Shown piece after piece: positions 24,560 through 32,693 of a stretch of 45,778 nt of DNA; position 1 is the stretch's first letter, and the number at the start of each line of letters is the position of its first letter. The stretch is from positions 1 to 45,778 of the forward strand of contig DATHYT010000019.1 of assembly GCA_035459025.1 (NCBI GenBank). The letters run 5' to 3'. This DNA comes from JAABQT01 sp035459025 (GTDB lineage Bacteria; Pseudomonadota; Gammaproteobacteria; Burkholderiales; SG8-39). The position numbers and the translations under genes are program-made. The notes beneath the pieces were generated by a model. That model searched no databases. It worked only from the letters and a program-made list of their open reading frames with translations, and had not been told where the DNA came from.

Positions 24560-24998
24560 CGTCTTTCTTCGGCTCCTCTTCCTGTGGCGCCTCGGGCGCC
24601 TGCGCCAGCGTTTCGGGCTCGGCCGGCTCTTGCCGCGCCGCGTCCTTCGTTTCGTCGTCGCGCTTGAACAGCGTGCCCTTGGCATGATCGAGCCGCGCCA
24701 GCATGTCCGGCGGGATGGTCTCGAGGTTGGTGTAGTCGTCGATGTACACGTCCATGTAGTCGATGACGTTGAAGCGCGGGTCGGCGAACAGCTTCTTCAG
24801 CGCTGCGCGCTTCACGCTCTGCTCCACCTTGGCGTGCATGAAATCCTTGAAGTCCGATTCGAAGGTCAGGCTGTCGAGCGAGGGCAGCTTGGGCGCAGGA
24901 TCGGCGGCCGCCGCCTTGGCCGGCGCCTTGGCCTGCGCGGCCGCGTCCTGCTTGCGGCGCGACCAGCGGTGCAGGAAGTCGTCGCGATCCTGGGCCAT
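24543..24998 (-). CDS. DUF3306 protein
   Basis: This 151-residue, charged, soluble protein begins DRDDFLHRWSRRKQ, has an Ala/Lys-rich linker, then a conserved helical core around residues 45-105 (LTFESDFKDFMHAKV, then ALKKLFADPRFNVIDYMDVYIDDY), and an acidic Glu/Pro tail. This matches the DUF3306 family, found beside formate dehydrogenase genes. No catalytic motif or Cys. It overlaps DUF3305 by one base (TGATG) and the ferredoxin-type gene by 17 bases, so the three are made together. Confidence 0.88.
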   Translation of the reverse strand: MAQDRDDFLHRWSRRKQDAAAQAKAPAKAAAADPAPKLPSLDSLTFESDFKDFMHAKVEQSVKRAALKKLFADPRFNVIDYMDVYIDDYTNLETIPPDMLARLDHAKGTLFKRDDETKDAARQEPAEPETLAQAPEAPQEEEPKKDDGAAG

Positions 24999-25468
24999 CA
25001 GCCGCGCGCCCGGTCCTTCGGGCTCTTGAACGATTGCGGCCGGATCTTCTTCTTCGGCTGCGGGCGGTAGTGCGCCTTCACGAAATCGCTGACCCAGGCG
25101 AACAGCTCGGGCGTCATCGGCACGCGGTCGACCTCCTCGCCGCCGTCCATCCAGCTGCTCGCCTCGCTGTAGCTGACCGTGAGATGGGCCGGCACCGCAC
25201 GCTCGCCTTCCATGCGCCAGAGCACGAACACGCAGGGCTCGCTCGTGGACACGTTGAGGAAATAGCCGTCGGCATCGGCCACGCGCAGCATGATCTCCAT
25301 GCCCGGGTACAGCCAGCGCGTCGCCTCCGGCGTGTCGGCGAGCACGCGCGGCCCCCCCTTCTCCGCCCCGGGCAGGACGGCGAAAGGTTCCCAGACATCG
25401 CTTTGCCAGCGGTGCTGAATCGCGCGCCGCTGCATCACGATCGACACCGGAAACGTCGGATTATTCAT
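24998..25468 (-). CDS. DUF3305 protein
   Basis: This 156-residue soluble protein follows the DUF3305 pattern: FPVSIVMQRRAIQHRWQSDVW near the start, PGMEIMLRVADADGYFLNVSTSEPCVFVLWRM in the middle (in two parts) and VPMTPELFAWVSDFVKAHY near the C-terminus, followed by a basic tail. The family co-occurs with DUF3306 and formate dehydrogenases; its function is unknown. It is the first gene of the minus-strand accessory unit, divergent from moaA across 58 bases. No good Shine-Dalgarno is visible. Confidence 0.88.
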   Translation of the reverse strand: MNNPTFPVSIVMQRRAIQHRWQSDVWEPFAVLPGAEKGGPRVLADTPEATRWLYPGMEIMLRVADADGYFLNVSTSEPCVFVLWRMEGERAVPAHLTVSYSEASSWMDGGEEVDRVPMTPELFAWVSDFVKAHYRPQPKKKIRPQSFKSPKDRARG

Positions 25469-25526
25469 GCGAAGGAACTATAGCTCAGAACGTTCATTTG
25501 CTATGATCTTCCGTTCGAGAAACACC

Positions 25527-26591
25527 ATGACGCAAAAGGTTTTTCCCATCCATCCGGCCCGCGCACCGGCGACCGCCTACGACGGCCGGCCGCTTGCGGA
25601 CGCGCTCGGGCGCGGCCTGCGCGACCTGCGCGTCTCGGTGACCGACCGCTGCAACTTCCGCTGCGTGTACTGCATGCCGCGGGCAACGTTCGACCGGAGC
25701 TTCAAGTTCCTGCCGCACGCGGAAATCCTTTCCTTTGAGGAGATTGCGCGGCTGGCGCGCCTGTTCGCCGGGCTGGGCGTGAAGAAGATCCGCATCACCG
25801 GCGGCGAGCCGCTGGTGCGGCGCGAGCTGCACCGGCTGGTGGCGATGCTCGCGGAGGTCCCCGGGCTCGACCTGACGCTCACCACCAACGGCTCGCTGCT
25901 GGCGAAGCAGGCAGGCGCGCTCGCCGCCGCCGGCCTGAAGCGCGTCACCGTGAGCCTGGACTCGCTCGACGATGCCACCTTCCGCGCGGTGAACGACGCC
26001 GACTACCCGGTCGCCCGGGTGATCGAGGGCATCGAGGCCGCCGCCGCCGCCGGCATGGCGCCGATCAAGATAAACATGGTGGTGCAGCGCGGCGTGAACG
26101 ACGGCCACGTGCTGGCAATGGCCGAGCGCTGGCGTGGCACGGGCCACATCCTGCGCTTCATCGAGTACATGGACGTCGGCAGCACCAACGGCTGGCGCAT
26201 GGACGACGTCGTGCCCTCCGCCGAGATCGTCAAGCAGATCGGCGCGCGCTACCCGCTCGAGCCCGCGGATCCGAACTACGCCGGCGAGGTCGCCGAGCGC
26301 TGGCGCTATCGCGACGGCGCGGGCGAGATCGGCGTCATCTCTTCGGTGACGCAGGCGTTCTGCGCGAGCTGCAACCGGCTGCGCCTGTCGGCCGAGGGCT
26401 CCCTCTACACCTGCCTGTTCGCCGAGCGGGGCCACGACCTGAAGTGGCTGCTGCGCCGGGGCAGCCCGGATGCGGAGATCGTCAACGAGATCGCCGCGGT
26501 GTGGCGCGCGCGCGCCGACCGCTACTCCGAGATCCGCACCGCCGAGACCGCGAAGGCGCGCAAAGTCGAGATGTCCTACATCGGTGGCTAG
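25527..26591 (+). CDS. moaA: GTP 3',8-cyclase MoaA
   Basis: This 354-residue radical SAM enzyme starts molybdopterin synthesis by rearranging GTP with MoaC. The SAM cluster motif CNFRCVYCMP lies near residues 40-49, the GGEP region follows (KIRITGGEPLVRREL), and a C-terminal cluster is formed by FCASCNRLRL plus a later Cys (YTCLF). The protein ends in Gly-Gly (SYIGG), which is needed for activity in the family. The ATG at 25527 gives the normal length. A possible -10 (TATGAT, 25502-25507) precedes it without a clear -35. It overlaps fdhD by eight bases. moaC is not in the window. Confidence 0.96.
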   Translation: MTQKVFPIHPARAPATAYDGRPLADALGRGLRDLRVSVTDRCNFRCVYCMPRATFDRSFKFLPHAEILSFEEIARLARLFAGLGVKKIRITGGEPLVRRELHRLVAMLAEVPGLDLTLTTNGSLLAKQAGALAAAGLKRVTVSLDSLDDATFRAVNDADYPVARVIEGIEAAAAAGMAPIKINMVVQRGVNDGHVLAMAERWRGTGHILRFIEYMDVGSTNGWRMDDVVPSAEIVKQIGARYPLEPADPNYAGEVAERWRYRDGAGEIGVISSVTQAFCASCNRLRLSAEGSLYTCLFAERGHDLKWLLRRGSPDAEIVNEIAAVWRARADRYSEIRTAETAKARKVEMSYIGG

Positions 26592-27429
26592 GAAACCCCT
26601 GCGGCCCGAGCTTACCGACGCGGCGAAGCCCGCCACGTTCGAGGTCGAGGCCTACAACGAGCGCGGCGAGATGGTGCCGACGGCGGTCGCCGGCGAGCAC
26701 CCGCTCACCCTGTACCTGGACAAGAAGGAGCTGGTGACGCTGATGACGCTCGGGCATGCGCCCGAGGCGCTCGCCATCGGCTACCTGCGGAACCAGAACA
26801 TCGTCGGCTCGATCGAGGAGATCGCGGCGGTGCAGGTCGACTGGGAGACCGAGTCCTGCGCCATCACCACGCGAAAGGGCGTCAAGGGCCTGAAAGCGAA
26901 GATGGGCCGGCGCACGGTCACCACCGGCTGCGGCCAAGGCACCGTTTACGGCGACCTGATGGAGCAGATCGCGCAGGTCCGGCTGCGCGCGGACGTGACG
27001 CTCGCCGACGAGCAGCTCTACGTGCTGATCGACAAGGTGCGCAAGCACGAGACCATCTACAAGCAGGCGGGCGCGGTGCACGGCTGCGCGCTCGCCACGC
27101 GCGCGGGCGACATCATGATGTTCGTCGAGGACGTCGGCCGCCACAACGCGGTCGACGCCATCGCCGGCTTCATGTGGCTGCAGGCGATCGACGGCTCGGA
27201 CAAGGTGTTCTACACGACCGGCCGGCTCACGAGCGAGATGGTGATCAAGTGCGCGCAGATGCGCATTCCGTTCCTGGTCTCGCGCTCGGGCCTGACGCAG
27301 ATGGGCTACGCCATCGCGCAGAAGGTCGGCATCACCATGCTCGGCCGCGCGAGCGGCAAGCACTACCTGGCCTTCACCGGCCGCGAGCGGCTGCTGCGCC
27401 AGTCGCCGCAGCCCACGGCCTACGCCTAG
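26584..27429 (+). CDS. fdhD: Formate dehydrogenase accessory sulfurtransferase FdhD, single-Cys loop
   Basis: This 281-residue protein should transfer sulfur to the molybdopterin cofactor of formate dehydrogenase. Family marks are seen: AGAVHGCALATRAGDIMMFVEDVGRHNAVDA (in parts from residue 160), and TTGRLTSEMVIKCAQMRIPFLVSRSGLT. The sulfur loop reads TTGCGQG with only C116, where E. coli FdhD has a CxxC. The GTG at 26584 lies inside the last codons of moaA and gives normal length; upstream in-frame sequence is only moaA antiframe. Co-translation with moaA is likely. Confidence 0.93.
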   Translation: MARKPLRPELTDAAKPATFEVEAYNERGEMVPTAVAGEHPLTLYLDKKELVTLMTLGHAPEALAIGYLRNQNIVGSIEEIAAVQVDWETESCAITTRKGVKGLKAKMGRRTVTTGCGQGTVYGDLMEQIAQVRLRADVTLADEQLYVLIDKVRKHETIYKQAGAVHGCALATRAGDIMMFVEDVGRHNAVDAIAGFMWLQAIDGSDKVFYTTGRLTSEMVIKCAQMRIPFLVSRSGLTQMGYAIAQKVGITMLGRASGKHYLAFTGRERLLRQSPQPTAYA

Positions 27430-27443
27430 GAGGAGGATGCACC

Positions 27444-28103
27444 ATGGTTGAACTGTACTTTGCCCCCGGCGCCTGCTCGTTCGTGCCGCACGTCGGGCTG
27501 GAAGCGATCAAGGCCGCGACCGGCGCGGACTTCAAGCCCAACCTCGTCAAGCTGCACAAGGGCGAGCAGAAGACGCCCGAGTACCTGGCGCTGAACCCGA
27601 ACGGCCAGGTGCCGGTGCTGGTCGTGGACGGCAAGCCGCTCAGCCAGATCGTCGCCGTCTGCGACTACCTCGACCGCAGCTTCCCGAAGGCGCGGCTGCT
27701 GCCCACCGAATCGTGGTCGCGCGCCCAGGCGCTCTCGCAGCTCGCCTGGATGAACAACACCGTGCACCCGACGTTTACGCACTGGTTTCGCCCCTACGAG
27801 TTCGCGCAGAGCGAGGCCGCGCAGGCAGACGTGAAAGCCGCGGCGGTGGAGCGCTTCCGCAAGCACCTCGAGCGGCTGCAGGAATGGAGCAAGGCTGCCG
27901 CGCCCTACTGGTTCGGCGACCAGGTGTCGTTCCACGATGCCTATTGCTTTACGCTCCTGCGCTGGGGCGGCTACGCGGGCATCGATCCGGATTCGGTGCC
28001 GCGGCTGAAAGCCTACGTCGAGCGCGTGATCCAGGCGCCACCGGTAGCCGCCGCGCTCGAGCGCGAGCGCGTCAAGCTCGACACCTACAAGAAGGCCGCC
28101 TAG
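27444..28103 (+). CDS. Glutathione S-transferase family protein
   Basis: This 219-residue cytosolic protein has an N-terminal thioredoxin-like GST domain (VELYFAPGACSFVPHVGLEA, with Ser12 in the expected active region, then NPNGQVPVLVVDGKPLSQI near 50-70) and an all-helical C-terminal domain with DQVSFHDAYCFTLLRWGGY. AGGAGGA precedes the ATG. It follows fdhD by 14 bases and may share that transcript. Substrate unknown; the link to formate metabolism may be only positional. Confidence 0.9.
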   Translation: MVELYFAPGACSFVPHVGLEAIKAATGADFKPNLVKLHKGEQKTPEYLALNPNGQVPVLVVDGKPLSQIVAVCDYLDRSFPKARLLPTESWSRAQALSQLAWMNNTVHPTFTHWFRPYEFAQSEAAQADVKAAAVERFRKHLERLQEWSKAAAPYWFGDQVSFHDAYCFTLLRWGGYAGIDPDSVPRLKAYVERVIQAPPVAAALERERVKLDTYKKAA

Positions 28104-28109
28104 GCGCCC

Positions 28110-28125
28110 GCGGCCTGAAGGCCGC
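28110..28125. terminator. Hairpin between convergent GST and MFS genes
   Basis: A six-base perfect stem (GCGGCC / GGCCGC) with a TGAA loop fills most of the 22 bases between two convergent genes. It could stop both transcripts. It is short and has no T-tract, so it is a tentative call. Confidence 0.4.
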
Positions 28126-29322
28126 TCAGGCCGGCTGCGCGGCGCGCGCGCGGCTCGCCACCAGCGCGTCGCGCGTCGGGAAGAACAGGCTCGCCGCGAG
28201 CATCCCCGCGGCGAGCAGCGCGAGCACCGAAAACACGTTGGCGAAGCCGCCCTCGGTCGCATGCAGCACCGCGATGAGCGGCACGGCCACCGCCGCCACC
28301 CCGAGCGACACCACGTAGCGCACCGCGAGCACGCGCGCGCGGAACTCGTCGGCGCAGTATCTTCCGACGATGGCGTCATTGAGCGGAATTTGACCGAATA
28401 CCGCGAGCATCATGAGCACCGCCGCGCCGAGCATGGCCCAGCCCTGCAGGTTCGCGGCCAGCGCCAGCAAGGGGATCTGCGCCAGCGCCACGCCGATCAT
28501 GAGCCGGCGCAGCTCGAAGCGGTCGATGAGCGCGCCCATCGCCACCTGAGCGAAGGCCGCCACGGTATACACGGCCGCCACCAGCGCGCCGATGCCGAAG
28601 TTGGTCTGCGTCAGCGCGCGCAGGCGCTCGTCGAACACCTTCGGCATCGACACCGTGGTGGAATTGAAGATGATGCCGCCGCAGGCCGTGGCGACGAGCA
28701 GCACGGTAAAGATGCGCGCCATGGTGCGCCCGTCGACGTGCAGGCCGATCGATTTCGAGGACTTCTTCACCCGGCCCGGATCCTTCACCACGGCGAGGAA
28801 GCCCACGCCCGCCGCGATGCAGATGAGGCCCGGCACGAAGAATGCCGCGCGCCAGCCGGCAAGGTCCACCAGCGCGCCGGTGAGCAGCGCCGCAAAGGCG
28901 AGGCCGAGGTTGCCCCACAGCCCGTTCCAGCCGAGCACGCGCCCCATCTTCTCTGGCGAAGCCACCAGCATGGCGATGCCGACCGGATGGTAGATGGCGG
29001 CGAACGCGCCCACCAGCGTCAGCCCGACCGCGATGTGCCAGGGCTCGCGCGCCAAGCCGGTGAGGAACAGCGATGCGCCGATGCCGAAGAAGAAGATCGC
29101 CAGCACCCGGTAGCGGCTCCAGTGGTCGGCGAGCCAGCCGGCGGGAATCGCAAAGGCGCCGAAGGCGATGAAGCCGCCCAGCGCGAGCGGCAGCAGCTCC
29201 GAATACGGGCGGTTCCATGCCGCGCCCAGCGCGAGCACCGCCGTCGGAAAGACGAGCATCGCGAGGTGATCGAGCAGGTGCCCGAGGTTGAGGAAGGGCA
29301 CCAGCCAGCGCCGGTCGTTCAT
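28126..29322 (-). CDS. Major facilitator superfamily transporter
   Basis: This 398-residue inner-membrane protein has about twelve hydrophobic helices. Typical MFS loop between helices 2 and 3: GWLADHWSRYRVLAIFF, and a matching GALIDRFELRRLM in the second half. IYHPVGIAMLVASPEKMGRVLGWNG is seen in the first half. The ATG at 29322 begins MNDRRWLVPFLNLGH; a longer in-frame reading lacks membrane character. It is divergent from mobA, with 31 bases between the two starts. Substrate unknown. Confidence 0.9.
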   Translation of the reverse strand: MNDRRWLVPFLNLGHLLDHLAMLVFPTAVLALGAAWNRPYSELLPLALGGFIAFGAFAIPAGWLADHWSRYRVLAIFFFGIGASLFLTGLAREPWHIAVGLTLVGAFAAIYHPVGIAMLVASPEKMGRVLGWNGLWGNLGLAFAALLTGALVDLAGWRAAFFVPGLICIAAGVGFLAVVKDPGRVKKSSKSIGLHVDGRTMARIFTVLLVATACGGIIFNSTTVSMPKVFDERLRALTQTNFGIGALVAAVYTVAAFAQVAMGALIDRFELRRLMIGVALAQIPLLALAANLQGWAMLGAAVLMMLAVFGQIPLNDAIVGRYCADEFRARVLAVRYVVSLGVAAVAVPLIAVLHATEGGFANVFSVLALLAAGMLAASLFFPTRDALVASRARAAQPA

Positions 29323-29353
29323 CGCGCCAAGCTTACCTCGTAGAATCCGCGGC

Positions 29354-29917
29354 ATGGACGCTGTTTCAGCAATCGTGCTCGCCGGCGGCCAGGGGCGGCG
29401 CATGGGCGGCGTGGACAAGGGGCTGGTGGTCCTTCGCGGCAAGCCGATGGTGGCCTGGGTGCTGGAGCGCCTCGCGCCGCAGGCCGGCGAAATCGTGATC
29501 AACGCCAACCAGAACCTCGACGCCTACGGCGCCTTCGGCTACCGCGTGGTGCCCGATGCGATCGGCGGCTTCGCCGGCCCGCTTGCCGGGCTGCATGCGG
29601 GCCTCGCCGCCATCAGCCACCCCCTCGCCGCCACGGTGCCGTGCGACTCGCCGTTCCTGCCGCTCGACCTGGTGGCGCGGCTGCGCGCGGCACTGGGCGC
29701 GCACGACCTCGCCGTGGCGAAGACGGCAGACCAGCCGCACCCGGTGTTCTCGCTCGTGCGCCGCTCGGTGCACGCGCACCTCGGCGCGTTTCTCGCCGCG
29801 GGCGGCCGCAAGATCGACGCCTGGTACGCGAGCCTGAAGGTCGTCGAGGTGCCGTTCGACGACGAGGCCGACGCGTTTCGCAACATCAACACGCGCGAGG
29901 AGCTGGGACAGGCGTGA
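29354..29917 (+). CDS. mobA: Molybdenum cofactor guanylyltransferase MobA
   Basis: This 187-residue enzyme attaches GMP to molybdopterin to form the dinucleotide used by formate dehydrogenase. The nucleotide-binding motif LAGGQGRRMGGVDKGL lies near residues 9-24, then GPLAGLHAGL and TVPCDSPFLPLDLV with the metal Asp, and a final NINTREEL typical of the family. A possible -10 (TAGAAT, 29341-29346) lies just before the ATG. Its stop overlaps the GTG start of the second moeA by four bases. Partner MobB is encoded at 9720-10214. Confidence 0.95.
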   Translation: MDAVSAIVLAGGQGRRMGGVDKGLVVLRGKPMVAWVLERLAPQAGEIVINANQNLDAYGAFGYRVVPDAIGGFAGPLAGLHAGLAAISHPLAATVPCDSPFLPLDLVARLRAALGAHDLAVAKTADQPHPVFSLVRRSVHAHLGAFLAAGGRKIDAWYASLKVVEVPFDDEADAFRNINTREELGQA

Positions 29918-31170
29918 AGCGCATCATCGAGATCGCGCAGGCGATCGAGGGCTACGACCCCGACGCGCTGCACGTGGACAAGGCGCGCGCCGCGATCCGC
30001 GCCTGCCTCGCGCCGGTCAAGGAGCGCGAACGCGCGCCGGTGCGCGCGGCGCTCGGGCGCGTGCTCGCCGAGGACATCGTTCCCGCGATCGACGTGCCGG
30101 GCCACGACAACACGGCGATGGACGGCTACGCCGTGCGCCACGCCGATCTCGGCGCCGGCGCGACGGTGCTCGAGGAGATCGGCGCCGCGCTCGCCGGCAA
30201 GGCCTATGCCGGCACCGTGGGCGCGGGGCAATGCGTGCGCGTCACCACCGGCGCGGTGATGCCCGCGGGCACCGACACGGTGGTGGTGCAGGAAGTCGTG
30301 AAGGTGCACGGCACGAAAGTGACGATCCCGGCCGGCCAGAAAGCCAAGCAGAACGTGCGCTACGCCGGCGAGGATCTGAAGAAAGGCGTGCCGGTGCTCT
30401 CGCCGGGGCGCCTGCTCGCGCCCGCCGAGCTCGGGCTCATCGCCTCTCTCGGCATCGGCGAGGTGGCGGTGCGCCGGCGCGTGCGCGTGGCGTTCTTTTC
30501 CACCGGCGACGAGCTCGCGTCCGTCGGCAGCGCGCTCAGGCAAGGCGAGGTGTACGACTCCAACCGCTACACGCTGCACGGCATGCTCGCGCGCCTGGGC
30601 GTCGAGGCGCGCGACCTCGGCGTGGTGCGCGACGACCCGCGCGAGCTCGAATCCGCGTTGCGCGACGCCGCATCGAACGCCGACGCCATCATCACCACCG
30701 GCGGGGTATCGGTGGGCGAAGCCGATTTCGTCAAGCCGATGATGGCCAAGCTCGGCGAGGCGCTGTTCTGGCGCATCGCCATGCGCCCGGGGCGGCCGAT
30801 GGCGTTCGGGCGCATCGGCAACGCGTTTCTGTTCGGCCTGCCGGGCAACCCGGTGGCGGTGATGGTGACCTTCTACCAGTTCGTGCGCGAGGCGCTGTGG
30901 CAGCTCGCCGGACGCAGCGGCGCCGCGCTGCCCCTGCTCGAGGCGCGTGCGGCCGAGCCGCTGCGCAAGGTCGCGGGCCGCACCGAATACCAGCGCGGGA
31001 TGCTCTACCGGGAGGGCGCCGAGCTCAAGGTGCGCACCACCGGCCAGCAGGGCTCGGGCGTGCTGCGCTCCATGTCGGAAGCGAACTGCTTCATCGTGCT
31101 CGAGCACGAGCGCGGGCGCGTGCAGGCGGGCGAGCCGGTGCAGGTGCAGCCGTTCGACGGCCTCACCTGA
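29914..31170 (+). CDS. moeA: Molybdopterin molybdenumtransferase MoeA (copy 2)
   Basis: This 418-residue protein has the full MoeA pattern: AIDVPGHDNTAMDGYAVRHAD near residues 57-77, TTGAVMPAGTDTVVVQE, FFSTGDELASVG, GGVSVGEADFVK and GNAFLFGLPGNPVAVMV. It starts with GTG overlapping the mobA stop (GTGA). It clearly differs from copy 1 at 8518-9723 in its N-terminus and many core positions, so the pair is an old duplication or has separate origins rather than a recent copy. Two MoeA-type proteins occur in some bacteria and archaea that use both molybdenum and tungsten. Confidence 0.95.
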   Translation: MKRIIEIAQAIEGYDPDALHVDKARAAIRACLAPVKERERAPVRAALGRVLAEDIVPAIDVPGHDNTAMDGYAVRHADLGAGATVLEEIGAALAGKAYAGTVGAGQCVRVTTGAVMPAGTDTVVVQEVVKVHGTKVTIPAGQKAKQNVRYAGEDLKKGVPVLSPGRLLAPAELGLIASLGIGEVAVRRRVRVAFFSTGDELASVGSALRQGEVYDSNRYTLHGMLARLGVEARDLGVVRDDPRELESALRDAASNADAIITTGGVSVGEADFVKPMMAKLGEALFWRIAMRPGRPMAFGRIGNAFLFGLPGNPVAVMVTFYQFVREALWQLAGRSGAALPLLEARAAEPLRKVAGRTEYQRGMLYREGAELKVRTTGQQGSGVLRSMSEANCFIVLEHERGRVQAGEPVQVQPFDGLT

Positions 31171-31171
31171 G

Positions 31172-32683
31172 CTAGAACGGCAGCTGGTACTCGGTCGCGT
31201 CTTCCTCCGGGTGCCCTTCGGGCTGCGGGAAGGAGCTCAGTTCCCGGGTGATCGCCGCGCGCAGGAACGAGTCCACCCACCAGAACACGTCGTGCTCGCG
31301 GATCGAATTTCGCATGCGCCGCATGCGCGCGTGGCGCTCCTCGGGGTGCATGCCGTGCGCGCGCTGGATGGTGTCGGCGACGCCCTCGATGTCGTAGGGA
31401 TTGACCAGCAGCGCGCCGCGGTAGAGCTGTGAGGCCGCGCCGGCGAACTCCGACAGGATCAGCACGCAGTCCTCCTCGATGCTGCACGTGCAGTACTCCT
31501 TCGCCACCAGGTTCATGCCGTCCTTGAGCGGCGTGATCAGCGCGATGTGCGCGGCGCGGTAATAGGCGAGGAGCTCCAGGCGCGACAGGTTGCGGTACTC
31601 GTACCAGATCGGCACCCAGCCGCCCGGGCGCGCGAAGCGGCCGTTGATGTGCCCCACCAGTTGCTCGATCTCCGTGCGCAGCCGGTGATATTCCGGAATG
31701 TCCTCGCGGCTGGGCACGACCACCTGGAGGAAGGACACGTGCTCGCGCAGCTCGGGATAGCGCTCCAGCAGGTTTTGGAACGCCTTCAGCCGCAGCGGGA
31801 TGCCCTTGGTGTAGTCGAGCCGGTCGATGCCGAGAATCAGCTTCCTGTCGGGCAGCAGCCGGTGCAGCTCCTGCGCCTTGGCGGTGACCTCCGGCGCGGC
31901 GGCGCGGCGCTGGAACGCGCCGTAGTCGATGGAGATGGGAAACGCGCCGATTCTCACCGTGCGCTTGCCAACGCGCGCCTCCAGAACCTGCCCGCGGCCC
32001 TCGATCTGCACGTCCTTCACCAGCATGCGCGCGCACTGCACGAAGTTGCGCCGGTCGAGCGCGGTCTGGAAGCCGATCAGATCGAATTCCAGCAGCGCCT
32101 GCAGCAGCGACAGTCGCCAGGGCAGCTTCATGAACAGGTCGGGCGACGGGAACGGGATGTGCAGGAAGAATCCCTGGCGCGAGCGCACGCCGCGGCGCCG
32201 CAGCTCGGCGGCCACGTTCATCAGGTGGTAGTCGTGGATCCAGATGAAGTCGCCCGGCGCAGTGTGCGCCTTCACCACGTCGGCGTATTTCGCGTTCACA
32301 TCGCAGTAGGTGCGCCAGTACGCCGGGTCGAAATTGCACAGCGACTGCAGGTCGTGGAACAGCGGCCAGATGATCTCGTTGGAGAAGCCGAGGTAGAACT
32401 TGTCCATCTCGTCGGCGGTGAGCGGCACGCCGGCGAGCGTGTAGCCGGCGTTGGCGCCGGCGGCGGCGAGCGCCGCATCAAGCTCCTTGGGGTCCCCGGT
32501 GGTTCCCGGCCAGCCGATCCACATGCCGCCGCGGTCGCGCAGCACCGGCAGCAGCGCGGTGACCAGTCCGCCGCCGCCCGGCTCCGAGCGCCACGTCTCG
32601 CCGTCCTTCTTGAATGTGAAAGGCAGGCGATTCGAGACGACGATCAGCCGCTCGCGGCCCGCGCCCGCCCCCGCGCCCTTCAT
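31172..32683 (-). CDS. otsA: Trehalose-6-phosphate synthase OtsA
   Basis: This 503-residue GT-B glycosyltransferase makes trehalose-6-phosphate from a nucleotide-glucose donor and glucose-6-phosphate. Family marks: LIVVSNRLPFTFK near residues 12-24, GGGGLVTALLP, FIWIHDYHLM, GFFLHIPFPSPD, LGIDRLDYTKGIPLRLKAF, and LITPLKDGMNLVAKEY near residue 385. Length is somewhat above E. coli OtsA (474) owing to both ends. No otsB phosphatase is in the window. Its stop is one base from the moeA stop on the other strand, leaving no room for a terminator. It follows the channel gene after 10 bases. Confidence 0.96.
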   Translation of the reverse strand: MKGAGAGAGRERLIVVSNRLPFTFKKDGETWRSEPGGGGLVTALLPVLRDRGGMWIGWPGTTGDPKELDAALAAAGANAGYTLAGVPLTADEMDKFYLGFSNEIIWPLFHDLQSLCNFDPAYWRTYCDVNAKYADVVKAHTAPGDFIWIHDYHLMNVAAELRRRGVRSRQGFFLHIPFPSPDLFMKLPWRLSLLQALLEFDLIGFQTALDRRNFVQCARMLVKDVQIEGRGQVLEARVGKRTVRIGAFPISIDYGAFQRRAAAPEVTAKAQELHRLLPDRKLILGIDRLDYTKGIPLRLKAFQNLLERYPELREHVSFLQVVVPSREDIPEYHRLRTEIEQLVGHINGRFARPGGWVPIWYEYRNLSRLELLAYYRAAHIALITPLKDGMNLVAKEYCTCSIEEDCVLILSEFAGAASQLYRGALLVNPYDIEGVADTIQRAHGMHPEERHARMRRMRNSIREHDVFWWVDSFLRAAITRELSSFPQPEGHPEEDATEYQLPF

Positions 32684-32693
32684 GCCCGCCCCC

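Noticed and set aside
25469..25526. A molybdenum-cofactor riboswitch before moaA
   Set aside because: Only 58 bases separate moaA from the divergent gene, too few for that RNA, and no matching helices are visible.
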